Below are positions 40,258-46,604 of a stretch of DNA of 46,604 nt, in pieces. A program made the translations under genes and the position numbers. The notes below the pieces were generated by a model. That model was not told where the DNA came from. It searched no databases and worked only from the letters and a program-made list of their open reading frames with translations. Every line of letters begins with the position of its first letter. Position 1 is the stretch's first letter. Location of the stretch: contig NZ_NCII01000018.1 in assembly GCF_002256775.1 (NCBI RefSeq), positions 1 to 46,604 on the forward strand. Direction: 5' to 3'. The DNA comes from Novosphingobium sp. 17-62-19. GTDB lineage: Bacteria > Pseudomonadota > Alphaproteobacteria > Sphingomonadales > Sphingomonadaceae.

Positions 40258-40281
40258 GGCGGCAGAACAGGCTCTGCCGCC
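40258..40281 (-). repeat. Stem-loop between terC and terE-like gene
   Basis: GGCGGCAGA (40258-40266) pairs with TCTGCCGCC (40273-40281) around a 6-base loop, 9 bases after the terC stop. No T-run follows on the minus strand. Confidence 0.5.
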
Positions 40282-40289
40282 GCTCCGCT

Positions 40290-41390
40290 TCAGGTGGTGC
40301 GAACGCCCGGAACGACCTCGCCGGTCGGCAGGATGGCGTCAGCTTCGCCCTCTTCCTCGTATTCGTGCGGGAAGAGCTTCTTGTGACGGATCGAGGCCCA
40401 CAGCGAGAGGCCGATGATCAGCGCGCCCACAAGGCCGGTGACGACTTCGGGCGTATGGACGCGAATGCTGATCAGCATGATCACGGCCAGCGCGACGATG
40501 GCGTAGAATGCGCCCGGCTCAAGGAAGCGGAACTCGCTGAGGTGGCCACCCTTCACCAGCGCGACGGTCATCGAGCGGACGAACATGGCGCCGATGCCGA
40601 GGCCAAGAGCGATGAGCAGGATGTCGTTGGTGATGGCAAAGGCACCGATCACGCCGTCGAACGAGAACGAGGCATCGAGGAATTCGAGGTAGACGAAGGA
40701 CGCAGCGCCCGAGCGAACGACCTTGCCGGTGGTCGCGTCTTCCTCGCCGCCCATGAAGTCGCCGAACTTCTGCACGAGGAAGTAGACAGCAACACCCGAG
40801 AAGCCCGCGATCAGGAAGGTGCGCTGTTCGGCTGCGTCGAGCATGAACGAGAGCCCACCGATGATGGCTGCGGTCGCAAGGTAGGGAGCGAACGGAATCT
40901 TGGCGAATGCAGCCAGCGGCTTCTCGATGAAGCCGATCCAATGGTGCTCTCGATCTTCATCGAAGAAGAAGCTGAGGCCCACGAGCATCAGGAAGGCGCC
41001 GCCGAAGCCCGAGATGCCGATGTGGGCACCGGTGACGATCTCTTCGTAGAGCTTGTGATCTGTAATCGCGATGCGCGTTGCTTCCCACGGAGTGACCATG
41101 GCAGCGAACGAGACGATCAGGATCGGGAAGACGATGCGCATGCCGAAGACGGCGATGAGAATGCCCCAGGTGAGGAAGCGGCGCTGCCACTTCTCGTCCA
41201 TGTCCTTGAGGATCGAGGCGTTGACGACGGCATTGTCGAGGCTGAGCGAGGTCTCCATCACGCCGAGCACGCCGGCGAGGAAGACCATCGAGAGGGCTGG
41301 GCCCAAAAGGCCGGTCTCGGTGTATCCGAGAACGCCTGCGAGGATGAGGCAAACGATCGTGAAGACGATCGAGCCGCGGAAGGCTTGCAT
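40290..41390 (-). CDS. terC: TerC/DUF475 integral membrane protein
   Basis: A 366-residue polytopic inner-membrane protein with about nine hydrophobic helices. Two acidic membrane motifs typical of TerC/DUF475 are present: [14 protein letters not shown] (about 45-58) and [19 protein letters not shown] (about 225-245). TerC proteins are proposed metal-ion exporters or membrane anchors for TerD proteins; the family also includes the Mn2+ exporters of the Alx type. The C-terminal 30 residues are cytosolic and acidic. The long plus-strand frame across it is antisense shadow. Confidence 0.93.
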   Translation of the reverse strand: MQAFRGSIVFTIVCLILAGVLGYTETGLLGPALSMVFLAGVLGVMETSLSLDNAVVNASILKDMDEKWQRRFLTWGILIAVFGMRIVFPILIVSFAAMVTPWEATRIAITDHKLYEEIVTGAHIGISGFGGAFLMLVGLSFFFDEDREHHWIGFIEKPLAAFAKIPFAPYLATAAIIGGLSFMLDAAEQRTFLIAGFSGVAVYFLVQKFGDFMGGEEDATTGKVVRSGAASFVYLEFLDASFSFDGVIGAFAITNDILLIALGLGIGAMFVRSMTVALVKGGHLSEFRFLEPGAFYAIVALAVIMLISIRVHTPEVVTGLVGALIIGLSLWASIRHKKLFPHEYEEEGEADAILPTGEVVPGVRTT

Positions 41391-41441
41391 GAGGCTATTT
41401 CCTATTTTCAGAAGCGTACCGGAACACGGACGATTCCCCCG

Positions 41442-42656
41442 TTAATCCTTGGTCGCCGAGCGCCAGTTGAAATAATATCCGAGGGATTCAGCGAACGGCT
41501 GCTGACTGTCGAAATACTGCATGTACCGCTCCATCTTGAGTTCACCATTTCGGTTCTCGATGGTGGCGATGCCGCAGAGACGCTTGTCGTTGCGCCCTTC
41601 ATTCATACGCACTTCGATTTCCGGTTGGCCGGGAATGTTCATGCGGACGACGCCGTCGGTCTGCGTCCAGTTGGGCACGCCGTCATAGATCAGCGCGAAG
41701 ACAGCAAGGCGCTCGAACTCGTCGAAATACTTGCCGTTGATCCGAATCGTCTCGCCAGCGGCGACTGCACCGGTGCGATCGTCACCTGAAAGCTCGATCC
41801 ATGGATAGTTGTGGAAGGAACCAAAGGTGTTGCCCAGTGCCTGGACAATACCCCCGCTGCCGTCCTTCATCTCGAAGATCACACCAAGATCGAGGTCGAT
41901 CTTCTTGGGGCCGCCACCGAAGAAACCTCGCTTGCCGGTATCCTGGTTCCAGTTGAGATTGAGGACAATCTCACCGAAGGTCGAGCCCTGCTTCTTGAGG
42001 CTGACGGTGGAGTTCGACTTCTCGAGCGAGATCTTGCGCAGCGAAACCGGCGGCGCGCTTGGCGGCGGCGGAGGAGGCGGTGGTGCAGGAGTAGGCCGCG
42101 GGGGAGCCGGTGGTGCCGGAATGACGGGAGGAGCAACAGGTGCAGGGGGAGGGTTGGTGTCGCCAACCTCGCCACCAAAGTGCGTCACAAGCGCAGCCAG
42201 GCCACCGTTGAAGCCGGCGCCGACGGTGCCGAGGCGCCAGCCGCTCGAATGGCGGTAGAATTCGACGAGCATGACGGCCTTCTCGCCCGAGAGGTACTGG
42301 GCGACGTCGAAGACGGCCTTGCCGCCGTCGATGCTGACGATCAGCGGGCGCGAGTTCGCTACCGGCTGGCTGTCATGCGTGGCAGTTAGCACGATGCGAT
42401 CAATGCTTGCCGGTAGACGATCTAGCTCGAGGTTGAAGGTCGCGCTGTCTGAGTAGGCATTGAGCCTGATGGCCCCTTCCGGACTGTTCAGATTGCTGAA
42501 CAACACGACGTAGCGATCATCGCCGATCTTCTTGTCGGCGTTGAGACCAAAGGCCGCGATGTCGATGCCATCGAGGCCGAAGTCGATCTTGACCGCGCAC
42601 GCTGTGCCGATGCCAAGATCAGACAGCCCGCGTTTTTCGCCGCGTTGTAGCTGCAT
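41442..42656 (-). CDS. terA: TerA-like protein: two TerD domains
   Basis: A 404-residue protein. The ATG at 42656 follows AGGGGAA. The N-terminal TerD-like domain (1-160, DIAAFGLNADKKIGDDRYVV) lacks DLDAS. A Pro/Ala linker (about 170-200) encoded by a GGC/GGA-rich tract follows, then a second TerD-like domain (about 205-400) with KIDLDLGVIFEMKDG and ELSGDDRTGAVAAGETI. The ending PEIEVRMNEGRNDKRLCGIA matches TerA. It probably forms part of the cytosolic metal-binding Ter assembly. The gene is 51 bases upstream of terC. Confidence 0.9.
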   Translation of the reverse strand: MQLQRGEKRGLSDLGIGTACAVKIDFGLDGIDIAAFGLNADKKIGDDRYVVLFSNLNSPEGAIRLNAYSDSATFNLELDRLPASIDRIVLTATHDSQPVANSRPLIVSIDGGKAVFDVAQYLSGEKAVMLVEFYRHSSGWRLGTVGAGFNGGLAALVTHFGGEVGDTNPPPAPVAPPVIPAPPAPPRPTPAPPPPPPPPSAPPVSLRKISLEKSNSTVSLKKQGSTFGEIVLNLNWNQDTGKRGFFGGGPKKIDLDLGVIFEMKDGSGGIVQALGNTFGSFHNYPWIELSGDDRTGAVAAGETIRINGKYFDEFERLAVFALIYDGVPNWTQTDGVVRMNIPGQPEIEVRMNEGRNDKRLCGIATIENRNGELKMERYMQYFDSQQPFAESLGYYFNWRSATKD

Positions 42657-42680
42657 GGAGTTCCCCTGTTTCACATTGAA

Positions 42681-42710
42681 GAAGCCGGACCTTCGGAAAG
42701 GTCCGGCTTC
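42681..42710 (-). terminator. Strong stem-loop between terZ-like and terA
   Basis: GAAGCCGGACCTT (42681-42693) and AAGGTCCGGCTTC (42698-42710) form a perfect 13-bp stem with a 4-base loop, 12 bases after the terZ-like stop. The T-run is weak (TTCAATG), so partial termination or RNA processing is likely. Confidence 0.75.
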
Positions 42711-42722
42711 AAGATACGCCGA

Positions 42723-43304
42723 TCAGATGACGCGCTGGGCGTCGCCTACGAGGTTCTTCACGGTCTTGCCGTTGGTGCGATGGCCGATGGCCTTGAACGA
42801 CCAGTCGCCACCGTTGCGGCTGAGGCAAGCGAGGATAAGGCCGGTGTGCGGCCCGCTGTCCGAGATCGGGAAGCGGGCCAGCTCGCGGCCGCCGTTGTCG
42901 ACGACGCGGCCATAGGCATTCTCGACCTTGTCGAAGGTCTGACCACGGAAGCTGTTCACGGTGAGCACGACGTGCTCGACCTGGCGCGGCAGGCGGTCGA
43001 GATTGACGGCGATCGATTCATCATCGCCATCGCCTTCACCGGTCAGGTTGTCGCCGCTGTGGCGCACCGAGCCATCGTGGCTCTGCAGCTGGCCGAACCA
43101 GATCGTGTCGATCTCGTTCTTGCCAGCATCGAGGAGAAGTGCCGAGGCGTCCAGATCGATGCTGTCGCTGCCGCCGAAGACCTTGCCGAGGAAGCCCTTG
43201 GGCTTGGCGACATCCCAGCCCACGCCAAGGGTGATGCTGGAAAGGCCATTGGGCGCCTGCTTGGCGAGGCTGACGCTCTGGTTCTTGGTCAGTGAGATGG
43301 ACAT
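42723..43304 (-). CDS. terZ: TerZ-like TerD-family protein, first gene of the Ter locus
   Basis: A 193-residue protein. The ATG at 43304 has AAGGA five bases upstream; an ATG two codons earlier overlaps that Shine-Dalgarno. LGVGWDVAKPKGFLGKVFGG, then IDLDASALLLD and GEGDGDDESI, mark a TerZ/TerX-type TerD domain with the GFLG insertion of that subgroup. The Ca2+-binding acidic residues are present. Being first after the 470-base regulatory region, it is likely the most strongly expressed gene of the locus. Confidence 0.9.
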   Translation of the reverse strand: MSISLTKNQSVSLAKQAPNGLSSITLGVGWDVAKPKGFLGKVFGGSDSIDLDASALLLDAGKNEIDTIWFGQLQSHDGSVRHSGDNLTGEGDGDDESIAVNLDRLPRQVEHVVLTVNSFRGQTFDKVENAYGRVVDNGGRELARFPISDSGPHTGLILACLSRNGGDWSFKAIGHRTNGKTVKNLVGDAQRVI

Positions 43305-43772
43305 AGTCATCCTTTTTGGTCGAAAAATCGAAGATCAGTGAAAAGCGATAGCCGAGAATCTCGTCGAAGCCTGCGATGAATAGAGATGCAGATCTAAACG
43401 ATTTCCTTCTTTCTCCTCACCTTGCGAAGTTCTTCACAAAGAATTTTTCGAGGGGTCGCCTCAAAAATTAAACGTTAAATCAACAATCTGGTGGGTGGGT
43501 ATGCCATTCTAGGCAGAACAGCGGACAGGGCAGCCCTTCCATTGCAATGGTTTGCACTTATGGACATGCGGTAATGTCTGATCGGCCGGACCCCTCACCT
43601 GTTATTCTGCGGCCAAAGTCTCAGAATTGTGACAGACTTTCAAGCCCATGGCCGCAGCAAACTCTTTGACAGAGTTGCATGGATCCAAGGTCGAGGAATG
43701 TGATGCAGCGCACATTGCGGATGTGCGCTAGCAACCGAAACGGACATAAAATGGAAACGTGCGTTTTCCCGA
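43305..43772. promoter_or_regulatory. Upstream region of the Ter locus with three stem structures
   Basis: There is no gene. The 43380-43490 part is AT-rich and likely holds the locus promoter. AAAGTCT-N12-AGACTTT (43615-43640) is a perfect 7-12-7 inverted repeat, nested in GCGGCC/GGCCGC (43609-43614 and 43650-43655). AACTCT-TTGAC-AGAGTT (43660-43676) is a second hairpin. These are candidate operators or ends of a transcript from the 43773-44992 genes. No sigma-factor site could be assigned with confidence. Confidence 0.55.
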
Positions 43773-44135
43773 TCACGCCTTGTTCAAGCGCGAGGCAACC
43801 AGGGTCGAGATCACGTTGGGTATGAAGTCCTCCGTGAAGAGGTCTTCGCGTTCCTGTTCACGACGGTTCCGGCCCTTGCCGATAGCAAGGCCGGAGAGCA
43901 TCGCTATCACGGCATCGAATGCGCTGGGGAGTGCCTCGACGGCTTCTGCCGGCCGAGGCTCGCTCGTTGCCGCCTTCTCAGCTTGTGCTTCGGATGATTG
44001 CCTGGTCAGCCCATAGTGACCACCCAGCGCGAACACGACGTGCCTACGAGCCAGAGATCGCAACACTGCACGGATATGCGAACGGGACTCGTGATGGTCG
44101 GCAAAGCCACCCTCTGCATCGGTGAGGGAGAGCAC
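43773..44135 (-). CDS. Hypothetical protein; start codon uncertain
   Basis: At least 120 residues from a GTG at 44135. Protein-like sequence continues upstream in the same frame (KEIESLLQAWKASAQFRDR) to the stop of the preceding gene, with no ATG, GTG or TTG in it. A rare start such as ATT at 44185-44183 after AAGGAA, or CTG, is possible. SRSHIRAVLRSLARRHVVFALGGHYGL looks like a small winged-helix-type helix-strand unit, but no family is recognised. Two short helices follow, with a basic KGRNRREQERED stretch. Confidence 0.65.
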   Translation of the reverse strand: MLSLTDAEGGFADHHESRSHIRAVLRSLARRHVVFALGGHYGLTRQSSEAQAEKAATSEPRPAEAVEALPSAFDAVIAMLSGLAIGKGRNRREQEREDLFTEDFIPNVISTLVASRLNKA

Positions 44136-44210
44136 TTCAAAACGATCGCGGAATTGGGCGCTGGCCTTCCATGCTTGCAGAAGGCTCTCAATTTCCTTGA
44201 GGCTTAAGGT

Positions 44211-44579
44211 TTACCTTTCCGTGTTGTCACGAAGAAACTTCAGCATCTCCACCGCAACTTCCTGCCGCCTGGTTAAAGCTGCTGCATCGGTGGAAGGATT
44301 TGCTGATGCTTCAACGGCTTGCGCAACTGAAGCTGGAGTGTCAGCCGCAGCTTCGGCTTCGCCACCCGGATTGGGATGCTTCCGTGCCTCAGATGCTTGG
44401 GCGCGGGCATCAATCGCGCCCGCAACGCGGTCGAGATAGGCTTTGGCCAGAACCGCGCCTGCGTCTCCAAACTGGCGGGTAAAGTGAGCCTTGACGATCT
44501 CGTGAACCGAAGGTTGTGGAGCAACCGTCGGATCGAGGCTGATGGCAACAGGGCAGCAAAGGATTTCGGATGCAAACAT
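44211..44579 (-). CDS. Hypothetical protein, 122 residues
   Basis: The ATG at 44579 has AAGG eight bases upstream, giving MFASEILCCPVAISLD. The middle (VHEIVKAHFTRQFGDAGAVLAKAYLDRVAGAIDARA) is helical, followed by an Ala/Glu-rich disordered region and a final helix VAVEMLKFLRDN. No family is recognised. It is upstream of, and in the same reading frame as, the 43773 gene, separated by a single TAA. Confidence 0.65.
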   Translation of the reverse strand: MFASEILCCPVAISLDPTVAPQPSVHEIVKAHFTRQFGDAGAVLAKAYLDRVAGAIDARAQASEARKHPNPGGEAEAAADTPASVAQAVEASANPSTDAAALTRRQEVAVEMLKFLRDNTER

Positions 44580-44614
44580 GAGTTTAGCCTTGAAGAGAGG
44601 GGAGGGCTGGTGCG

Positions 44615-44992
44615 TCAGGCCTTGCTGTCGATGGACCATGCGCCCGGGCCATTCGCTGCCAGGGTCAGGAAGGCAAAGCAGAACAGCAGCGCAGTTTCGC
44701 CACCGTTTGCTATCGGCCAGAAACCATGGACGGCGTGCGCCATGAAATAGGCAAACGCCATCTCGCCGGCGAGGATGAGCGCTACAGGGCGGGCAAGAAG
44801 ACCGACCAGCAACATCAGCCCGCCAACAACCTCGATAGCCCCGGCAATGCCCAGCAGGCTGCTGACTTCTATTTTCCCAGCCGCGTGGCGGACCGGCCAG
44901 GCAAAGAGCTTGGACGTTCCGTGGCAGATGAAGAGTGCGGCGGACATGATGCGCAGAGCCCCAAGGGACTCTTTGATATAGCGTTCGGTCAT
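44615..44992 (-). CDS. DoxX-family membrane protein
   Basis: A 125-residue protein with four hydrophobic helices. RIMSAALFICHGTSKLFAWP, GAIEVVGGLMLLVGLLARPVALILAGEMAFAYFMAHA and the C-terminal GETALLFCFAFLTLAANGPGAWSID are the usual DoxX pattern. DoxX-like proteins lie in the inner membrane and have been linked to quinone oxidation or thiosulfate metabolism and redox stress; no specific reaction is claimed. It is the first gene of the short minus-strand set upstream of the Ter locus, which would suit a shared stress response. Confidence 0.9.
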   Translation of the reverse strand: MTERYIKESLGALRIMSAALFICHGTSKLFAWPVRHAAGKIEVSSLLGIAGAIEVVGGLMLLVGLLARPVALILAGEMAFAYFMAHAVHGFWPIANGGETALLFCFAFLTLAANGPGAWSIDSKA

Positions 44993-45042
44993 ACGGACAT
45001 ACTAGGCTGTTGCAGCGAACATGTCATGCGCTCATCGCAGGT

Positions 45043-45528
45043 TCAATCGTTGGGAACGAGGTCGAACCGTCGCAGCAGGACCGAAAGCTTTTCCTTGTCA
45101 CCCAGCACCCAGGCAGCAGTGGCTTCCCGCCGGAAGGTCACGTAGCCGCCTGCGACCCGCTTGGCCTCCATCGTAAAGCGCGAAGGATCGAGCAGGCCAA
45201 ACGTCTCCTCATCCACAAGATGAGGGTATGTCGGGTCATATACGATCCCGGAATGCTGCCCCAATTCTGCGGCTGCAGCGACAACTGCGTGCAGCGTTGC
45301 CAGCGGCATCTGGTCGTTTCCGCCGATGGCTGCACAGACACCGAAGCCGGCGCCGCTCGCGTGCCATTCCATCACATGCTGTGGGACTGTCTCGCCGCGC
45401 AGGAGTGGCTCTACCGCAAGCGTCCAGGTGAGGTGGCTTCCTGCATGATGAGCATGAGCCAAGGCCTTGCCACGGCCAAGGCTGGGCATGTCCGTGCGCA
45501 TCATCAGGTAGCAGTATGTTTCGGCCAT
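45043..45528 (-). CDS. PTH2-like peptidyl-tRNA hydrolase-related protein
   Basis: A 161-residue product from the ATG at 45528 (MAETYCYLMMRTD); a longer frame lacks a ribosome-binding site. LMMRTDMPSLGRGKALAHAHHAG resembles the opening of PTH2 enzymes (RxDL..GK.AAQ.aHA). FGVCAAIGGND, a helix with LHAVVAAAAELG, and IVYDPTYPHL follow in the expected order, with a C-terminal strand region GGYVTFRRE. PTH2 hydrolyses peptidyl-tRNA. Divergent relatives occur in large phages. The match is partial, so the activity is uncertain. Confidence 0.6.
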   Translation of the reverse strand: MAETYCYLMMRTDMPSLGRGKALAHAHHAGSHLTWTLAVEPLLRGETVPQHVMEWHASGAGFGVCAAIGGNDQMPLATLHAVVAAAAELGQHSGIVYDPTYPHLVDEETFGLLDPSRFTMEAKRVAGGYVTFRREATAAWVLGDKEKLSVLLRRFDLVPND

Positions 45529-45583
45529 TTTCGTCTCGCCATGTAGTGATTTGCAATATTGTGCCAAATCCCCACACCAAGCT

Positions 45584-46348
45584 TCACTGGAATGGGCGAT
45601 GCTCATCGATACGATCGAGCCAGGCATCGACATCGAGTACCGTCAGGTATCCCCCGGGATAACAGGCTGCAGTATCGAACCAGGTCCGATTGTTGTGAGC
45701 AAACGGCCGCGTTACTGTCGAATGACCGTGGAATACGTGATCTATCCCGCTAACCTGGCAGGTGTAGGCTACAGGCTTGCCCTTTGCCTTGTGGGCTGCT
45801 TCCAGAAGATCCGTGATCGTGTTGCGCGACCAAAGGTTGAGACGCTTCGCCTCAATGTGCAGTGCAGCTGTGGGATCCTTGAGCGCAGCAATGTGTTTGC
45901 GCCAGTCGCGCCAGCAATCTGCATGCGCAAATCCGACATTGCGCCCTGCCGGCGTCGTGACAGTCAGCGCCAAGGGACCGCGCGAGAGCTGGCGGGCAAG
46001 CTCAGTTTGGCGTTCAGGCGCAAGTGTCAGAAACCAGCCGCCGCCATGTTCCGCGATAAGATCTGCTGATAAGTCTCCATCGAGGTAGCATTGCGCCAGT
46101 ATGTCGTGATTGCCGACGCAGCGGTAGATACCGGGTCGTTCCAGCCATTGCACAACAGCTTCACTGGCTGGCCCGCGGTCGACAAGATCGCCGTTGATGA
46201 TGAGTGCATCAAGGCGCTCTTCAAAGCCGATCCCCTCGAGGGCCTCGACGAGCTTCTCGTGCTCGCCATGAACGTCGGTCACGGCGAGCACGCGGCGATG
46301 CGCGCTAAGGTCGAGTTTCAGATGTGGAGTGAACATCTGAAAGCTCAC
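45584..46348 (-). CDS. Calcineurin-like metallophosphoesterase (lambda PP type)
   Basis: A 254-residue enzyme. The GTG at 46348 overlaps the preceding stop in GTGA, which fixes the start. Metal-ligand motifs are AVTDVHGE (Asp25, His27), NGDLVDRGP (Asp54, Arg58), VGNHD (Asn80, His81) and the C-terminal HGHST, with a further His in GFAHADCW. The arrangement is that of PPP-family Ser/Thr or diadenosine-tetraphosphate phosphatases such as phage lambda phosphatase. It acts in the cytoplasm on protein phosphate or dinucleotides; the substrate is unknown. Confidence 0.9.
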   Translation of the reverse strand: MSFQMFTPHLKLDLSAHRRVLAVTDVHGEHEKLVEALEGIGFEERLDALIINGDLVDRGPASEAVVQWLERPGIYRCVGNHDILAQCYLDGDLSADLIAEHGGGWFLTLAPERQTELARQLSRGPLALTVTTPAGRNVGFAHADCWRDWRKHIAALKDPTAALHIEAKRLNLWSRNTITDLLEAAHKAKGKPVAYTCQVSGIDHVFHGHSTVTRPFAHNNRTWFDTAACYPGGYLTVLDVDAWLDRIDEHRPFQ

Positions 46349-46604
46349 GCGGCAGGCGGCTGCGGCGCCGACATATCGATGCCCAACTCACTCGACAGTT
46401 CCTTCAGGACATCGTTCGCGTTGTAATAGGCGACGACAATCCATCTGTCGCCGCGCTGCTGACAGTTGGCAATTTGCCCGCTGGGCCCATGCCGCCCGAA
46501 TAGCCGTACAGACCTTCCCGTCGGACATTTGTCGCGAGGTGTGGTTAGGCAGACTGTCGGGAATTCACCATGGAACCGCCCGTCCTTGAATGCAGCGATG
46601 CTGT
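46345..46604 (-). CDS. Hypothetical protein, C-terminal part (runs off the right edge)
   Basis: The minus-strand frame is open from base 46604 to a TGA at 46345-46347, about 85 residues. It reads AFKDGRFHGEFPTVCLTT, then GRHGPSGQIANCQQRGDRWI and YYNANDVLKELSSELGIDM. Protein-like composition and the GTGA overlap with the metallophosphatase support it. No family is recognised. Confidence 0.65.
   Translation of the reverse strand, partial: SIAAFKDGRFHGEFPTVCLTTPRDKCPTGRSVRLFGRHGPSGQIANCQQRGDRWIVVAYYNANDVLKELSSELGIDMSAPQPPAA

Noticed and set aside
40155-41789. 544-residue plus-strand open frame, very Asp/Glu/His-rich
   Set aside because: It lies antisense to terC and parts of the neighbouring Ter genes; its composition is the mirror of GC-rich coding on the other strand, and the minus-strand proteins have clear family motifs.
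42050-42170. GGC/GGA-rich low-complexity tract
   Set aside because: It encodes the Pro/Ala linker of the TerA-like protein; not a regulatory repeat or CRISPR.
1-46604. tRNA genes, rRNA genes and CRISPR arrays
   Set aside because: Scanning for T-loop signatures and regularly spaced repeats by eye found none; a tRNAscan or CRISPR search could not be run.

Overview
The window looks like an accessory replicon of an alphaproteobacterium, most likely a sphingomonad: a megaplasmid or chromid, or possibly a very large phage. The evidence is a RecA and a tyrosyl-tRNA synthetase of alphaproteobacterial type, a LexA-type HTH, and two GTTC-N7-GTTC boxes, the SOS operator of that class. Base composition is GC-rich apart from one AT-rich gene (6519-7436). 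Nearly all genes lie on the minus strand. No rRNA, tRNA, CRISPR array, structural phage gene or recognisable replication initiator was seen, so the replicon type stays open.

Layout. 1-4787: partial tyrS with a terminator-like hairpin in its leader, an unknown plus-strand gene, a secreted CAP protein, a coupled pair (small membrane protein and periplasmic SGNH-like protein), and a 494-residue unknown. 4934-9361: DNA modification and SOS: a C5 methyltransferase broken by a frameshift, an AT-rich gene with an HNH-like zinc centre abutting a short N6-methylase, a LexA-like repressor with Arg at the catalytic Lys position, and an SOS-boxed unknown gene. 9362-10510: a gene-poor stretch rich in palindromes, including a near-perfect CRP-type site. 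10511-14019: an unknown gene, recA with a clear SOS promoter, and secreted proteins (one Rap1a/Tai-like). 14069-17875: a tightly overlapped operon of a complete C5 methyltransferase and three uncharacterised proteins. 17944-21261: phage/plasmid-type unknowns, a dGTPase and a Cys/His-conserved small protein. 21301-24952: two tandem membrane-anchored beta-helix-like paralogues. 25108-26521: a two-gene operon (DUF7007-like).

26533-27987 is a TnpB-only element that, unusually, has 25-bp inverted ends (22/25 identical) and a 7-bp flanking direct repeat.

28043-43304 is the centrepiece: about 16 consecutive minus-strand genes of a Ter stress-response locus. In transcription order: TerZ-like, TerA-like, TerC (DUF475), two TerD/E, TerF-like (TerD+vWA), ATP-grasp, a TerD-like/trypsin fusion, DUF4236, PRTase-TRSP, a small protein, HAD, a StiP/PRTase_1 protein, a CitE-like lyase, TelA and an XpaC-like protein. 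Many junctions are ATGA or TGATG overlaps. The first genes are separated by stem-loops. The Ter and TelA proteins form the proposed metal-sensing/membrane part; ATP-grasp, two PRTases, HAD and lyase form the proposed nucleoside-like-metabolite part known from comparative genomics.

43773-46604: two small unknowns, DoxX, a PTH2-like protein, a metallophosphatase and a right-edge partial gene.
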